Source of the DNA: Candidatus Omnitrophota bacterium
GTDB lineage: Bacteria; Omnitrophota; Gorgyraeia; Duberdicusellales; 4484-171
Direction of reading: 5' to 3'
DNA length: 9,695 nt
Assembly: GCA_014728785.1 (NCBI GenBank)
Contig: WJKZ01000122.1
Location: 1 to 9,695, forward strand
Of the stretch, positions 1-6,307 are shown piece by piece (the first letter of the stretch is position 1; the number at the start of each line of letters is the position of its first letter). Under the pieces are notes generated by a model, which searched no databases, was not told the origin of the DNA, and worked only from the letters and a program-made list of their open reading frames with translations. The translations under genes were made by a program, and so were the position numbers.

Positions 1-57
1 AGCGAGGAAAACCTGAAAAAGATACCGAAAATAGTTAAGGCTGTCAAAAAACAATAA
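1..57 (+). CDS. C-terminal end of an unidentified plus-strand gene (partial)
   Basis: Reading frame 1 is open from the left edge and ends at TAA (55-57). It gives 18 residues, SEENLKKIPKIVKAVKKQ. The Lys-rich amphipathic helix pattern is what a real protein C-terminus often looks like, and the codons (aaa, gaa, ata, gtt) suit this A/T-rich genome. Eighteen residues are too few to name a family, and no function is claimed. It converges on the minus-strand block, whose last gene stops at 165. A long T-rich tract (61-79) follows directly and could serve as its transcript end. It could also be chance open sequence, but 18 codons with no stop in a region otherwise bare of genes favour a real gene end. 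Confidence 0.55.
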   Translation, partial: SEENLKKIPKIVKAVKKQ

Positions 58-164
58 ATTATTTTTTTTCTTTTTTTTTGAGCAACTAATCGATTAATCA
101 TACTTTTAAAATGAAACTGAAATAAAACTCGGAAAAAGACACTATATTGTCCCTAAACCGCCAA
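58..164. other. A/T-rich gap between convergent genes
   Basis: This short gap separates the plus-strand gene end at 57 from the minus-strand stop at 165. It has a near-continuous T tract at 61-79 (T8, C, T9), with an A-rich stretch before it. Together they could fold into a weak A/U hairpin followed by U residues for the rightward transcript, but no G/C stem is present. Two small overlapping palindromes, TAATCGATTA (87-96) and GATTAATC (92-99), lie in the middle. No ORF or RNA gene is visible. Confidence 0.5.
133..151 (-). terminator. Weak candidate intrinsic terminator of the radical SAM operon
   Basis: Read on the minus strand, 14 bases after the stop of the last operon gene, GACA (151-148) and TGTC (141-138) can pair around a 6-base loop. 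A run of five T follows (137-133). The position is right for an intrinsic terminator, but a 4-base-pair stem is poor. It is reported as a candidate only. Confidence 0.25.
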
Positions 165-1742
165 TCAGCTGTTATACCAGCGGGGTTTCCACAACCTGTT
201 TACTGCTCCGAAACCTTCAAATTTCTTTTTCCTTAAAAGCGAAAGCCAGAGATCACGAAATAGAACCCTGGTTATGGAAAAAAGAAACCACCAATGCAGC
301 CTCCTGCGTATAGGATAAATAGAAAATAACCCTTTTAAGTACCTTAGTGGCTGTTTTGAAACAAAATCTTTATATAAATTTTGAGAAAGCCTGGATATCT
401 CTTCCCGGCTTAGATGATCAGAAGACATCACCGGATAAAACATATCGAATTTAGAAAAATCGCACTCTTCAATCCAGCCTTCCTTTTGAGCCTCGTCCCA
501 CAAAGGGGTTCCCGGCCAGGGCATGATAGGATGAAATGCCGCAAAATCAAGATGCACATCCCTACTGAATTTACTTAAAACTCTCATCGAATTTTTACTT
601 TCTCTCCTTATGCCTGTGGTGAATGTAGCCTGCCTGAATACTTGAGGATACTTCCTCTCCATAAGGTGTGAGGCCTCCATCAAATGATTCGCTCTGAGTT
701 TACCCTTGCCCAGATTCTCCAACTCCTCATCTTCTGCCCGTTCGGCTCCTATCAAGGTATGACGAAGTCCTGCCTTAACCATCTTCTCCAGTATTCCCAG
801 TTTTTCCTGTTCAAGCAAAAGGTCGGACCTTACAAATGCCCACCAGCCAAGCTTATAACCTCTTCGTATAATCTCCTCACATAAGCCATTGACCCACTCA
901 TGGTCATGATTCCAGGTTCCTTCTACCCAGAAAAGATACCTTATGCCATGCTTGGTATAAAGATAATCAATCTCCTCAATTACTCTTCCCACGCTTTTTT
1001 TTCGGTAACGGGGTATTACTACCTCTCTGCCGTCCTTGAGCCTATGTTCTCCTTCTACAGCTGTCCAGGAACAAAATTTACAGCGATAGGCGCAACCTCT
1101 TGCACCCTGAATAGTGATAGCCCTGGGCCAGAGTTTGCCAAAAGGAGCGTATTTATTCAGGGGCATTAAATCATAATCAGGAAAAGGCAAGTCATCGAGA
1201 TTATCAATAACCGGCCTGGGCGGGGTAACGGCGACCGAACCGTCGGAATCTCTGTAAGCAATAGATTCGACGCTCGACAAACTCTTTCCCTGACGCAGAG
1301 TTTCCAGTAGCTCAAGAAAAGTCTCCTCTCCTTCAAAACGTACTACAAAATCCAAATCGCAGAAATTTTTGAGAGAATATTCGGGCATATGAGAGTGAAA
1401 ATGGCCGCCGGCAACTGTAACAATACCCGGATTTATCTCTTTGGCAATCTTAACTGCTCTCATCCCCTCATGTATGTAACAGACCTTATCTCCCACCCCT
1501 ACCACATCCGGGTTATACTCGGCTATCATTCCGGCAAGAGATTCCCAGCCTATTCTTAGGGGAAGACAGTCTATTGCCTTAACCTCTATGCCCTTGGTTT
1601 TTTGCTTCAGATATGCTCCCAGGCAGGGATAAGCTAAAGGCAGAAGAAAATTATCCGATTCATTTATTATCGGCCAAAGATGATAAGGCGGCCTTATCAA
1701 CAGTAGTTTTATATTATCTCTACCCAATAGTGGTGTCTTCAT
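165..1742 (-). CDS. B12-binding-type radical SAM protein, divergent member (525 aa)
   Basis: The protein has the two-domain layout of cobalamin-type radical SAM enzymes. An N-terminal Rossmann-like B12-binding region spans about 11-150, with GGHFHSHMPEYSL (112-124) in place of the usual GGxHPTxxPE loop. An LPFPDYDLMP linker (185-194) leads to the radical SAM barrel with C217-x3-C221-x2-C224 for the [4Fe-4S] cluster. IGAERAEDEELENLGKG (331-347) matches the family IGIESGsdevLkklgKG motif, and GTPLWDEA (411-418) is also typical. No DxHxxG cobalamin motif is seen. The usual acidic FxDDNF motif is replaced by FWVEGTWNHD (271-280), and the usual GFPGET by TTGIRRES (375-382). About 18 extra residues, rich in charge, follow the cluster loop. 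The C-terminus (about 470-506) is aromatic, hydrophobic and basic, as for membrane association. The start overlaps the upstream glycosyltransferase by 23 bases, and AAGGAA lies rather far (about 15 bases) ahead of the ATG. The family is clear; the reaction (methylation, cyclisation or other) and the substrate are unknown. Confidence 0.9.
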   Translation of the reverse strand: MKTPLLGRDNIKLLLIRPPYHLWPIINESDNFLLPLAYPCLGAYLKQKTKGIEVKAIDCLPLRIGWESLAGMIAEYNPDVVGVGDKVCYIHEGMRAVKIAKEINPGIVTVAGGHFHSHMPEYSLKNFCDLDFVVRFEGEETFLELLETLRQGKSLSSVESIAYRDSDGSVAVTPPRPVIDNLDDLPFPDYDLMPLNKYAPFGKLWPRAITIQGARGCAYRCKFCSWTAVEGEHRLKDGREVVIPRYRKKSVGRVIEEIDYLYTKHGIRYLFWVEGTWNHDHEWVNGLCEEIIRRGYKLGWWAFVRSDLLLEQEKLGILEKMVKAGLRHTLIGAERAEDEELENLGKGKLRANHLMEASHLMERKYPQVFRQATFTTGIRRESKNSMRVLSKFSRDVHLDFAAFHPIMPWPGTPLWDEAQKEGWIEECDFSKFDMFYPVMSSDHLSREEISRLSQNLYKDFVSKQPLRYLKGLFSIYPIRRRLHWWFLFSITRVLFRDLWLSLLRKKKFEGFGAVNRLWKPRWYNS

Positions 1743-2619
1743 TTTCTGTCTCGCAATTCCTTAAAAATGCCCACGCATAGCTCATAGCACAATAATGGAA
1801 AACAAAATACGGTTTTCTGGTAAATAAACTCAATACTAAAGGATACAATATCACGAATACACACCTTTTCAAAATTTTTTTACTCTTGTAGTAACTGCCC
1901 AATTCGGCCAGTCTCCGGAGCAATTCAGAGAAATTTAGAAACTCATGATTATGGGCCACCCTGAGCTCCTTTTTGAACAATATTTTACACCCCTCTCTTG
2001 TGACCTGCTCGCAAAACATCTCATCCTCATTTACCCTGCACTTTTGACTAAAAGACCCTTTTTCAAACACTGATATACGACAGGCCATATTCAGAGAAGG
2101 AGCGAACCTTAAAAAGAAGTTATTTAACCTGTCCCGGGAAAATAATCTCCCTGCCAGACTTCTTCTGCTTTTTGTCCAGAACAGGAATAAACTGCATCGG
2201 AAAAAATCATTATACAGAACAGAACTTACATCGGCAATGGTACAGATACAATCACCAGCGGTTATTATATAAGTATTTTTCTGCGAACCGTAAAATTCTG
2301 AAATCAAAGTCAGGTTATCATTTAAAAAACGGCAGTCATCATCTACAAAATACAAGATATCTCCTTTAGCCTCCCTAACCCCTCTATTCCTTGAATATCC
2401 GGGATACATCCTCTTTTCATTGTATATACACCTTACGGGAATAGCTGAAAACTTATCCTTTACTGTTACCCTGCGAAGTAAATCTTTATTGGACGGAGAA
2501 GAATTGTCATCAACTATGAGTATTTCAAAATCCCGGCAAGTGCTATGCCTGAGTATAGAATCCAGCAATAAGCTTACAGATTCCGGGCGGTTGCGTGTAG
2601 GTATAATAAGGGAAATCAT
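1720..2619 (-). CDS. Family 2 glycosyltransferase (299 aa)
   Basis: This is a GT-A fold, inverting-type glycosyltransferase that would move a sugar from a nucleotide donor to a growing glycan or other acceptor at the inner face of the membrane. The N-terminus MISLIIPTRNRPESVSLLLDS is the classic family start, followed by EILIVDDNSS (32-41). The metal and nucleotide-binding acidic motif is FVDDDC (91-96). SLNMACR (175-181) precedes VNEDEMF (196-202), which supplies the expected acidic catalytic region. Residues 252-288 contain two hydrophobic stretches (about 253-267 and 271-286), suggesting a C-terminal membrane hairpin or amphipathic anchor. The start lies 4 bases after the FkbM stop, and no Shine-Dalgarno is visible, so translation is probably coupled. 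The end overlaps the next radical SAM gene by 23 bases. The fold assignment is secure; sugar and acceptor cannot be read from sequence. Confidence 0.9.
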   Translation of the reverse strand: MISLIIPTRNRPESVSLLLDSILRHSTCRDFEILIVDDNSSPSNKDLLRRVTVKDKFSAIPVRCIYNEKRMYPGYSRNRGVREAKGDILYFVDDDCRFLNDNLTLISEFYGSQKNTYIITAGDCICTIADVSSVLYNDFFRCSLFLFWTKSRRSLAGRLFSRDRLNNFFLRFAPSLNMACRISVFEKGSFSQKCRVNEDEMFCEQVTREGCKILFKKELRVAHNHEFLNFSELLRRLAELGSYYKSKKILKRCVFVILYPLVLSLFTRKPYFVFHYCAMSYAWAFLRNCETENEDTTIG

Positions 2620-2623
2620 AGGT

Positions 2624-3520
2624 TTAAGGTAATGGCTGTTTGCTTTTTCTCCCCTCTGCTTTAACGCAAAAAAGATTGGTATAATGAAATCTCCTGACCT
2701 TGTATCTGCTGAGTAAATCCTCGACTGATGTAGCTTCTACTCTTTCTTTCTTTTCATTTATATCGTACAAGCGAAACCCGAGACTTTTTAGAAATTTCAG
2801 GAAATCCCGGTGATCTGTCCCGGCCTTCTTCAACATGAAAGGAGAATACTCAACGACCATTTTAATATACGGGTTTACGTTCAGCAGGTTTTCGGCCCCT
2901 CTCAAAACATCATATTCTGCCCCTTCGGCGTCAATTTTAACAAAATCAACCCCCTCCGTACTATCTTTAAAGTACTCATCCAGCCTTAAGATATCGACCT
3001 CTGCATATCTTTTCTTATCTTCTGCGCTGTAAATACTGTGGCTCACCCCTTTACTATGCATATACAGCCTTGTCTGTCCCGTTCTGTTACCCACAGCTTT
3101 TCTGACGGCTATAACATTGCCGTAATCGTTCAATTCAATATTTTTTCGCAGTAATTCGAAGTTATCTTCGGCTGGCTCAAACGAATATACTTTCCCGGAA
3201 GAACCGACGAGCCCGGCTAAAACCAGCGTATAGCATCCTATATGCGCCCCCACATCCACAACTCTGCCTCCCGGCTCAATCTCTTTGTTTATAAGCTTAA
3301 AAGAAAGAGAATCTTTGCTTTTAAAGATATTGTAATAAAGCCTGTCGTTAAAATTCAAAATCAACTTGTTGCCGTAAAAATCTAACGTATCCTGTGGGCC
3401 CTTAAAAGGAGAAAAGATAGCATAGACCAGCCTGGCCGGTATTATCTTATCTGCCTTTATTCTGGCAAGAAAATTTGTAATATCAAAAAGAAACAAATTA
3501 AGTGTCTTTCTAAAATTCAT
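2624..3520 (-). CDS. FkbM-family SAM-dependent methyltransferase (298 aa)
   Basis: This is a class I methyltransferase of the FkbM type, a family that typically O-methylates hydroxyls of polyketides or sugars. SAM-binding motif I is VVDVGAHIGCYT (87-98), the acidic second-strand motif is FEPAEDNFELLRKN (114-127), and the family signature KIDAEGAEYDVLRGA (195-209) is intact. Residues 1-80 form an N-terminal extension with hydrophobic patches and no signal peptide. The start codon lies inside the last codons of the upstream radical SAM gene (11-base overlap, ATGAATTTTAG). No ribosome-binding sequence is visible before it, so coupled translation by terminating ribosomes is likely. Placed between a B12-type radical SAM enzyme and a glycosyltransferase, the probable substrate is the sugar or scaffold handled by those enzymes. 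This last point is inference. Confidence 0.92.
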   Translation of the reverse strand: MNFRKTLNLFLFDITNFLARIKADKIIPARLVYAIFSPFKGPQDTLDFYGNKLILNFNDRLYYNIFKSKDSLSFKLINKEIEPGGRVVDVGAHIGCYTLVLAGLVGSSGKVYSFEPAEDNFELLRKNIELNDYGNVIAVRKAVGNRTGQTRLYMHSKGVSHSIYSAEDKKRYAEVDILRLDEYFKDSTEGVDFVKIDAEGAEYDVLRGAENLLNVNPYIKMVVEYSPFMLKKAGTDHRDFLKFLKSLGFRLYDINEKKERVEATSVEDLLSRYKVRRFHYTNLFCVKAEGRKSKQPLP

Positions 3521-4964
3521 AAGTTTTTAAAATAAAATTTTTTATGCGCCGTTTTTTTCTCCTGAGGTGATAAGTAATCAATCCGGGCAAAAGCCTGAGA
3601 TTATAATTTCTTACAATTCTTTTTAAATAATTCCGGCTGAATTCATCTGTTTCAATTATCGGTACACCGTAAGGTTGGGTAGCCACGGCCAGGGAGTATT
3701 CATCCATTTTTTCAGGCAAAAGGTCATCTCTTCGGCATATATTATATAATTCCGTACCGTACAAAGGCGTAGCAAAAAGGAGAGCAGGATTTACATCGTA
3801 ATCTTTAAGCAACTTAAGAGCAAAATCAACTGTATCTTTTATGTTTTCTTTAGTCTCACCCGGAAAACCTATTACATAAAATGCCAACAGTCTCATGCCC
3901 AACTTTTTGCAGCCTCTTGCTACTCCGATTATTTTTTCCAGGGAAGTATTTTTTTTGATAATTTTATTTAAAACCTCCTGGTTTCCGGACTCTATGCCTA
4001 TGGATAAACTCCGGCAGCCCGAATTTTTCATTTTTTTTAATAAATCGTAATCGAGGGTATCGGCGCGGATACCGTTGGGAGCATCCCACTCGATTTCCAA
4101 TCCGCTGCTTATTATTTTGTCTAAAATATTTTCGAACCTTCTTCTATCCAAAGAAATGTTATCGTCCTCAAAATGAAACCTTTTTACCCCGAACTCCTCC
4201 ATGCAATACCTTAAATGTCTTATTACATAATCCTCAGAATTTACCCTGTATCTGTGTCCCATATGCAGATGCACAGAACAGAATATACACTCATAAGGAC
4301 AGCCTCTGCTCGTAAAGACAGGGACAGACAATTTTTTGAGAGAACTGCGTATGTTGTAAAAGTACGGGTTTTCCCAATAATTCCTGAAATTTATAAGCTC
4401 ATATGCGGGAAAAGGCAAGCTATCCAGGTCTTCTATATATTCTCTCTCTGTATATATCAGCTCCTCTCTCTTTATGTAAGCTACTCCCTTAATATCCCTG
4501 GCTTCCCGGCCTTCTTTAAAACATTCTACCAACTCATAAAAAGCCTCTTCTCCTTCTCCCACGATACAAAAATCGCATGCTTTATCCCGAAGAAGACTTC
4601 TGTAACGGATTGAGGGTTCGGGACCACCGAATATAATTCTGGCAGCGGGATTTGCCTCTTTGCATATATCTTTGATTTTCAAAGCCTCCTCGAGTTGGGT
4701 TGAAAAAGGGATTGATATTCCTATTATATCAGGGCGGCTCTCTGCTATCCTCCTCTTTATTGTTTCAGGCTGAGAACCGTAAATATAATAACCCCCGAAA
4801 TTGATTCTGGTAAAATCTTCTGCTAAAAAATCAAAAAAATCCAATTTGCATATATTTCTTATCTTTGAAGCTATACTTAAAAGCCCTATGGGTATATATA
4901 AACTGAAAGGCAGGGATTTTTTATAATATTTTTGAGGGGGATTAATTAAAGCAACTTTTTTCAT
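3510..4964 (-). CDS. B12-binding-type radical SAM protein (484 aa)
   Basis: This is a conventional member of the large B12-binding radical SAM group that includes the anaerobic Mg-protoporphyrin cyclase and several C-methyltransferases. The N-terminus MKKVALINPP and PIGLLSIAS (25-33) open the Rossmann-like cobalamin domain. It continues through IIGISIPFSTQ (80-90), FGGPEPSIR (112-120) and VGEGEEAFYELV (135-146). The SLPFPAYEL linker is at 182-190. The radical SAM cluster loop is SRGC222PYEC226IFC229. Downstream are FHFEDDNISLD (263-273), SIGIESGNQEVLNKI (321-335) and VIGFPGETKENI (364-375), all close to consensus. No DxHxxG is present, so a cobalamin, if bound, would lack a histidine ligand from that motif. 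The tail (about 447-484) is strongly basic with hydrophobic residues, suggesting membrane contact. It starts 14 bases after the methylthiotransferase-like gene without a clear Shine-Dalgarno. Names such as BchE-like should not be read as function; the substrate is unknown. Confidence 0.92.
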   Translation of the reverse strand: MKKVALINPPQKYYKKSLPFSLYIPIGLLSIASKIRNICKLDFFDFLAEDFTRINFGGYYIYGSQPETIKRRIAESRPDIIGISIPFSTQLEEALKIKDICKEANPAARIIFGGPEPSIRYRSLLRDKACDFCIVGEGEEAFYELVECFKEGREARDIKGVAYIKREELIYTEREYIEDLDSLPFPAYELINFRNYWENPYFYNIRSSLKKLSVPVFTSRGCPYECIFCSVHLHMGHRYRVNSEDYVIRHLRYCMEEFGVKRFHFEDDNISLDRRRFENILDKIISSGLEIEWDAPNGIRADTLDYDLLKKMKNSGCRSLSIGIESGNQEVLNKIIKKNTSLEKIIGVARGCKKLGMRLLAFYVIGFPGETKENIKDTVDFALKLLKDYDVNPALLFATPLYGTELYNICRRDDLLPEKMDEYSLAVATQPYGVPIIETDEFSRNYLKRIVRNYNLRLLPGLITYHLRRKKRRIKNFILKTYEF

Positions 4965-4978
4965 TTAATATAAAATAA

Positions 4979-6181
4979 TTACCTGAAGCTGTCTCTTACT
5001 TCAAGCAGCTTGTTTATTCTCTCCCGCATAACTGTTTTTTCAATTCTGGGCCTCATAGAATAAGCTTTAGTCTGGGGCCGGGGCGAAAACCCAAAAATAT
5101 TTACGATCGGCAACCCCGCCTTTCTAACCAAGTCCAGGGTCTTTTCAAAATCATGGTTTTCTTCACCGGGAAAACCTACCATTATCTGGATACTAACCTT
5201 ATCTTTATAGCCGGGAAGGCTGCTTTTTAGCTGCAGGAGACAATCTATTACTTCATCGCGCCGGTATGACCTCTCCATGGATTGGAGCACCTTATCGCTG
5301 CCTGACTGGACGGCTAAGGCAAGACGCTGTATTTTTTCGTGGTTCTTTAAGAATAGAGGCTTTAATTCTCTAAAATATTTTATAAGCCACTCTACGCCGA
5401 AATCTACAAGAATCAATTTATAATTGCCTTCGATTTTAAAAATTTCACCCAAAAGATTATCTATACTGAGACCCGAGTCTATACCGTAACTACCTGTATC
5501 GTGGGCAACGAACATAAACAGGTCATAACCTTCCTCTAATCCCCGCCTGAACTCTTTTTTAATTTCATCCAGCGGCCTGCTTTTATGAAAAGGTGGGCAC
5601 GCAGACCTTACGCAAAAGGCGCACTTCCCGTAACAGCCTGCGGAAATACGTATATGATATACCTTTTCTGATAAAAATCTGTCCTTTATGGTCCTTTTGT
5701 TCTCAAGGAACCTCCTGAACATACCCATAAGACTTAAGTCCTTAATGCCGGTAATTATTTTGTTTGCGGCTATAGGCAGCAAGCTGCTCGAAAAAATCTT
5801 TATTTTATTGGGTTCGGGAATAGAACTGAAAGGCCTTACGGGCTTTAAAATTTCATCCAGCGCAGAAGTATCTTCGGTGGTAATCCTGGGTAAATATCCT
5901 GACTCTTCATCTGTCAGATTCTTATTTATACCCTGCGCACATTCAAGCATAATCACAGCCTTAAGGGGGCTCACTCTCTTTAAATGATACCTTAGCTCGT
6001 TCAGAGATTTTTTCTCCATAGCGTCGGTTATGCTGCAGAAAGTTATAAGAATTATATCTGCTTTTTGAAAACAGGAAGTAAAACTAAAACCGTTGGCGGT
6101 AAGATAATCAGAGATTCTCTGACAATCCATAGATATCAGCGGGCAATTGGGAAAGACGTTGTAGATATAGAATTTATTCAT
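4979..6181 (-). CDS. Methylthiotransferase-like radical SAM protein lacking TRAM domain (400 aa)
   Basis: The protein resembles the MiaB/RimO/MtaB methylthiotransferases, which use two [4Fe-4S] clusters to insert sulfur and a methyl group at an unreactive carbon of tRNA or of ribosomal protein S12. The N-terminal UPF0004 half keeps three cysteines: C13 in FPNCPLISMD, C49 in ITFCSIT and C81 in LECAQG. Their spacings (36 and 32) match the family. The radical SAM loop is AGC183YGKC187AFC190. Further family motifs are AHDTGSYGID (226-235), AVQSGSDKVLQSM (290-302), VGFPGEENHDFEKTLD (335-350) and FGFSPRPQTKAYSM (363-376). Two things are odd. About 30 extra residues lie between the halves (roughly 119-165), and the chain ends at residue 400, right after the barrel, with no TRAM domain of about 60 residues. 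The DNA after the stop reads straight into the next gene, so the end is genuine. The ATG has only AGG two bases upstream. A tRNA modification role is possible; an operon-specific substrate is equally plausible. Confidence 0.85.
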   Translation of the reverse strand: MNKFYIYNVFPNCPLISMDCQRISDYLTANGFSFTSCFQKADIILITFCSITDAMEKKSLNELRYHLKRVSPLKAVIMLECAQGINKNLTDEESGYLPRITTEDTSALDEILKPVRPFSSIPEPNKIKIFSSSLLPIAANKIITGIKDLSLMGMFRRFLENKRTIKDRFLSEKVYHIRISAGCYGKCAFCVRSACPPFHKSRPLDEIKKEFRRGLEEGYDLFMFVAHDTGSYGIDSGLSIDNLLGEIFKIEGNYKLILVDFGVEWLIKYFRELKPLFLKNHEKIQRLALAVQSGSDKVLQSMERSYRRDEVIDCLLQLKSSLPGYKDKVSIQIMVGFPGEENHDFEKTLDLVRKAGLPIVNIFGFSPRPQTKAYSMRPRIEKTVMRERINKLLEVRDSFR

Positions 6182-6220
6182 AACCTGTCTTGAAGCTGAG
6201 TTAATTTTAAGGGTTAAGGC

Positions 6221-6276
6221 CTGAAACCAAAAGATAGACTGAGTAAATTACATTATATTATAATATGTGGTTTCAG
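6221..6276. repeat. 9-base perfect inverted repeat, possible operator
   Basis: Arms CTGAAACCA (6221-6229) and TGGTTTCAG (6268-6276) are exact reverse complements, with 38 bases between them. Four of nine bases per arm are G or C, so this is not a simple A/T artefact. The arms straddle the candidate -10 elements and the expected transcription start for the leftward operon. A regulator binding both arms, or an RNA stem in read-through transcripts, are both possible. Confidence 0.45.
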
Positions 6277-6284
6277 ACTATTAA
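6257..6284 (-). promoter_or_regulatory. Candidate sigma-70-like promoter for the five-gene operon
   Basis: On the minus strand, TTAATA (6284-6279, 4 of 6 to TTGACA) is followed after 16 bases by a perfect TATAAT (6262-6257). A second TATAAT overlaps it by one base (6257-6252). Transcription would start near 6245-6250, about 65 bases before the ATG at 6181. The background is A/T-rich, so a perfect -10 by chance is not rare, and the -35 is weak. Confidence 0.4.
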
Positions 6285-6307
6285 TAAAATTAATAATAGA
6301 CTTACCT

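Larger units (their letters stand above)
6182..6307. other. Only sizeable gap in the minus-strand block; nested inverted repeats
   Basis: This 126-base gap separates the first radical SAM gene (stop 6308) from the methylthiotransferase-like gene (start 6181). It is rich in dyad symmetry. A perfect 9-base inverted repeat is formed by CTGAAACCA (6221-6229) and TGGTTTCAG (6268-6276). An ATTATA/TATAAT pair (6252-6257 and 6259-6264) sits inside it, and TATTAAT/ATTAATA (6279-6285 and 6289-6295) lies beside it. No ORF of useful length is present. No G/C-rich stem with a T run is seen that would terminate the upstream gene. Confidence 0.6.

Noticed and set aside
87..99. Overlapping palindromes TAATCGATTA and GATTAATC
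   Set aside because: They are short and A/T-rich and lie between two convergent gene ends, where no promoter is needed. Nothing else supports a regulatory role.
900..1169. Plus-strand open frame of 89 codons antisense to the first radical SAM gene
   Set aside because: It lies wholly inside a well-supported minus-strand gene, shows no domain motif, and is the mirror of conserved radical SAM codons. The same holds for plus-strand frames at 684-884, 2172-2369, 2420-2632, 2835-3032, 5688-5987, 7172-7402 and 7515-7811.
4435..4475. TC/TA-rich low-complexity run resembling a microsatellite
   Set aside because: It encodes a Glu/Arg/Tyr-rich part of the linker in the radical SAM protein at the expected place, so codon content explains it.
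4215..4613. Plus-strand open frame of 132 codons
   Set aside because: It is antisense to the cluster-loop and linker region of the 3510-4964 radical SAM gene, whose motifs are conserved. No Shine-Dalgarno or recognisable domain is present.
6196..6244. CTGAGT repeated at 6196-6201 and 6239-6244
   Set aside because: A six-base direct repeat in 50 bases is expected by chance and has no matching context.
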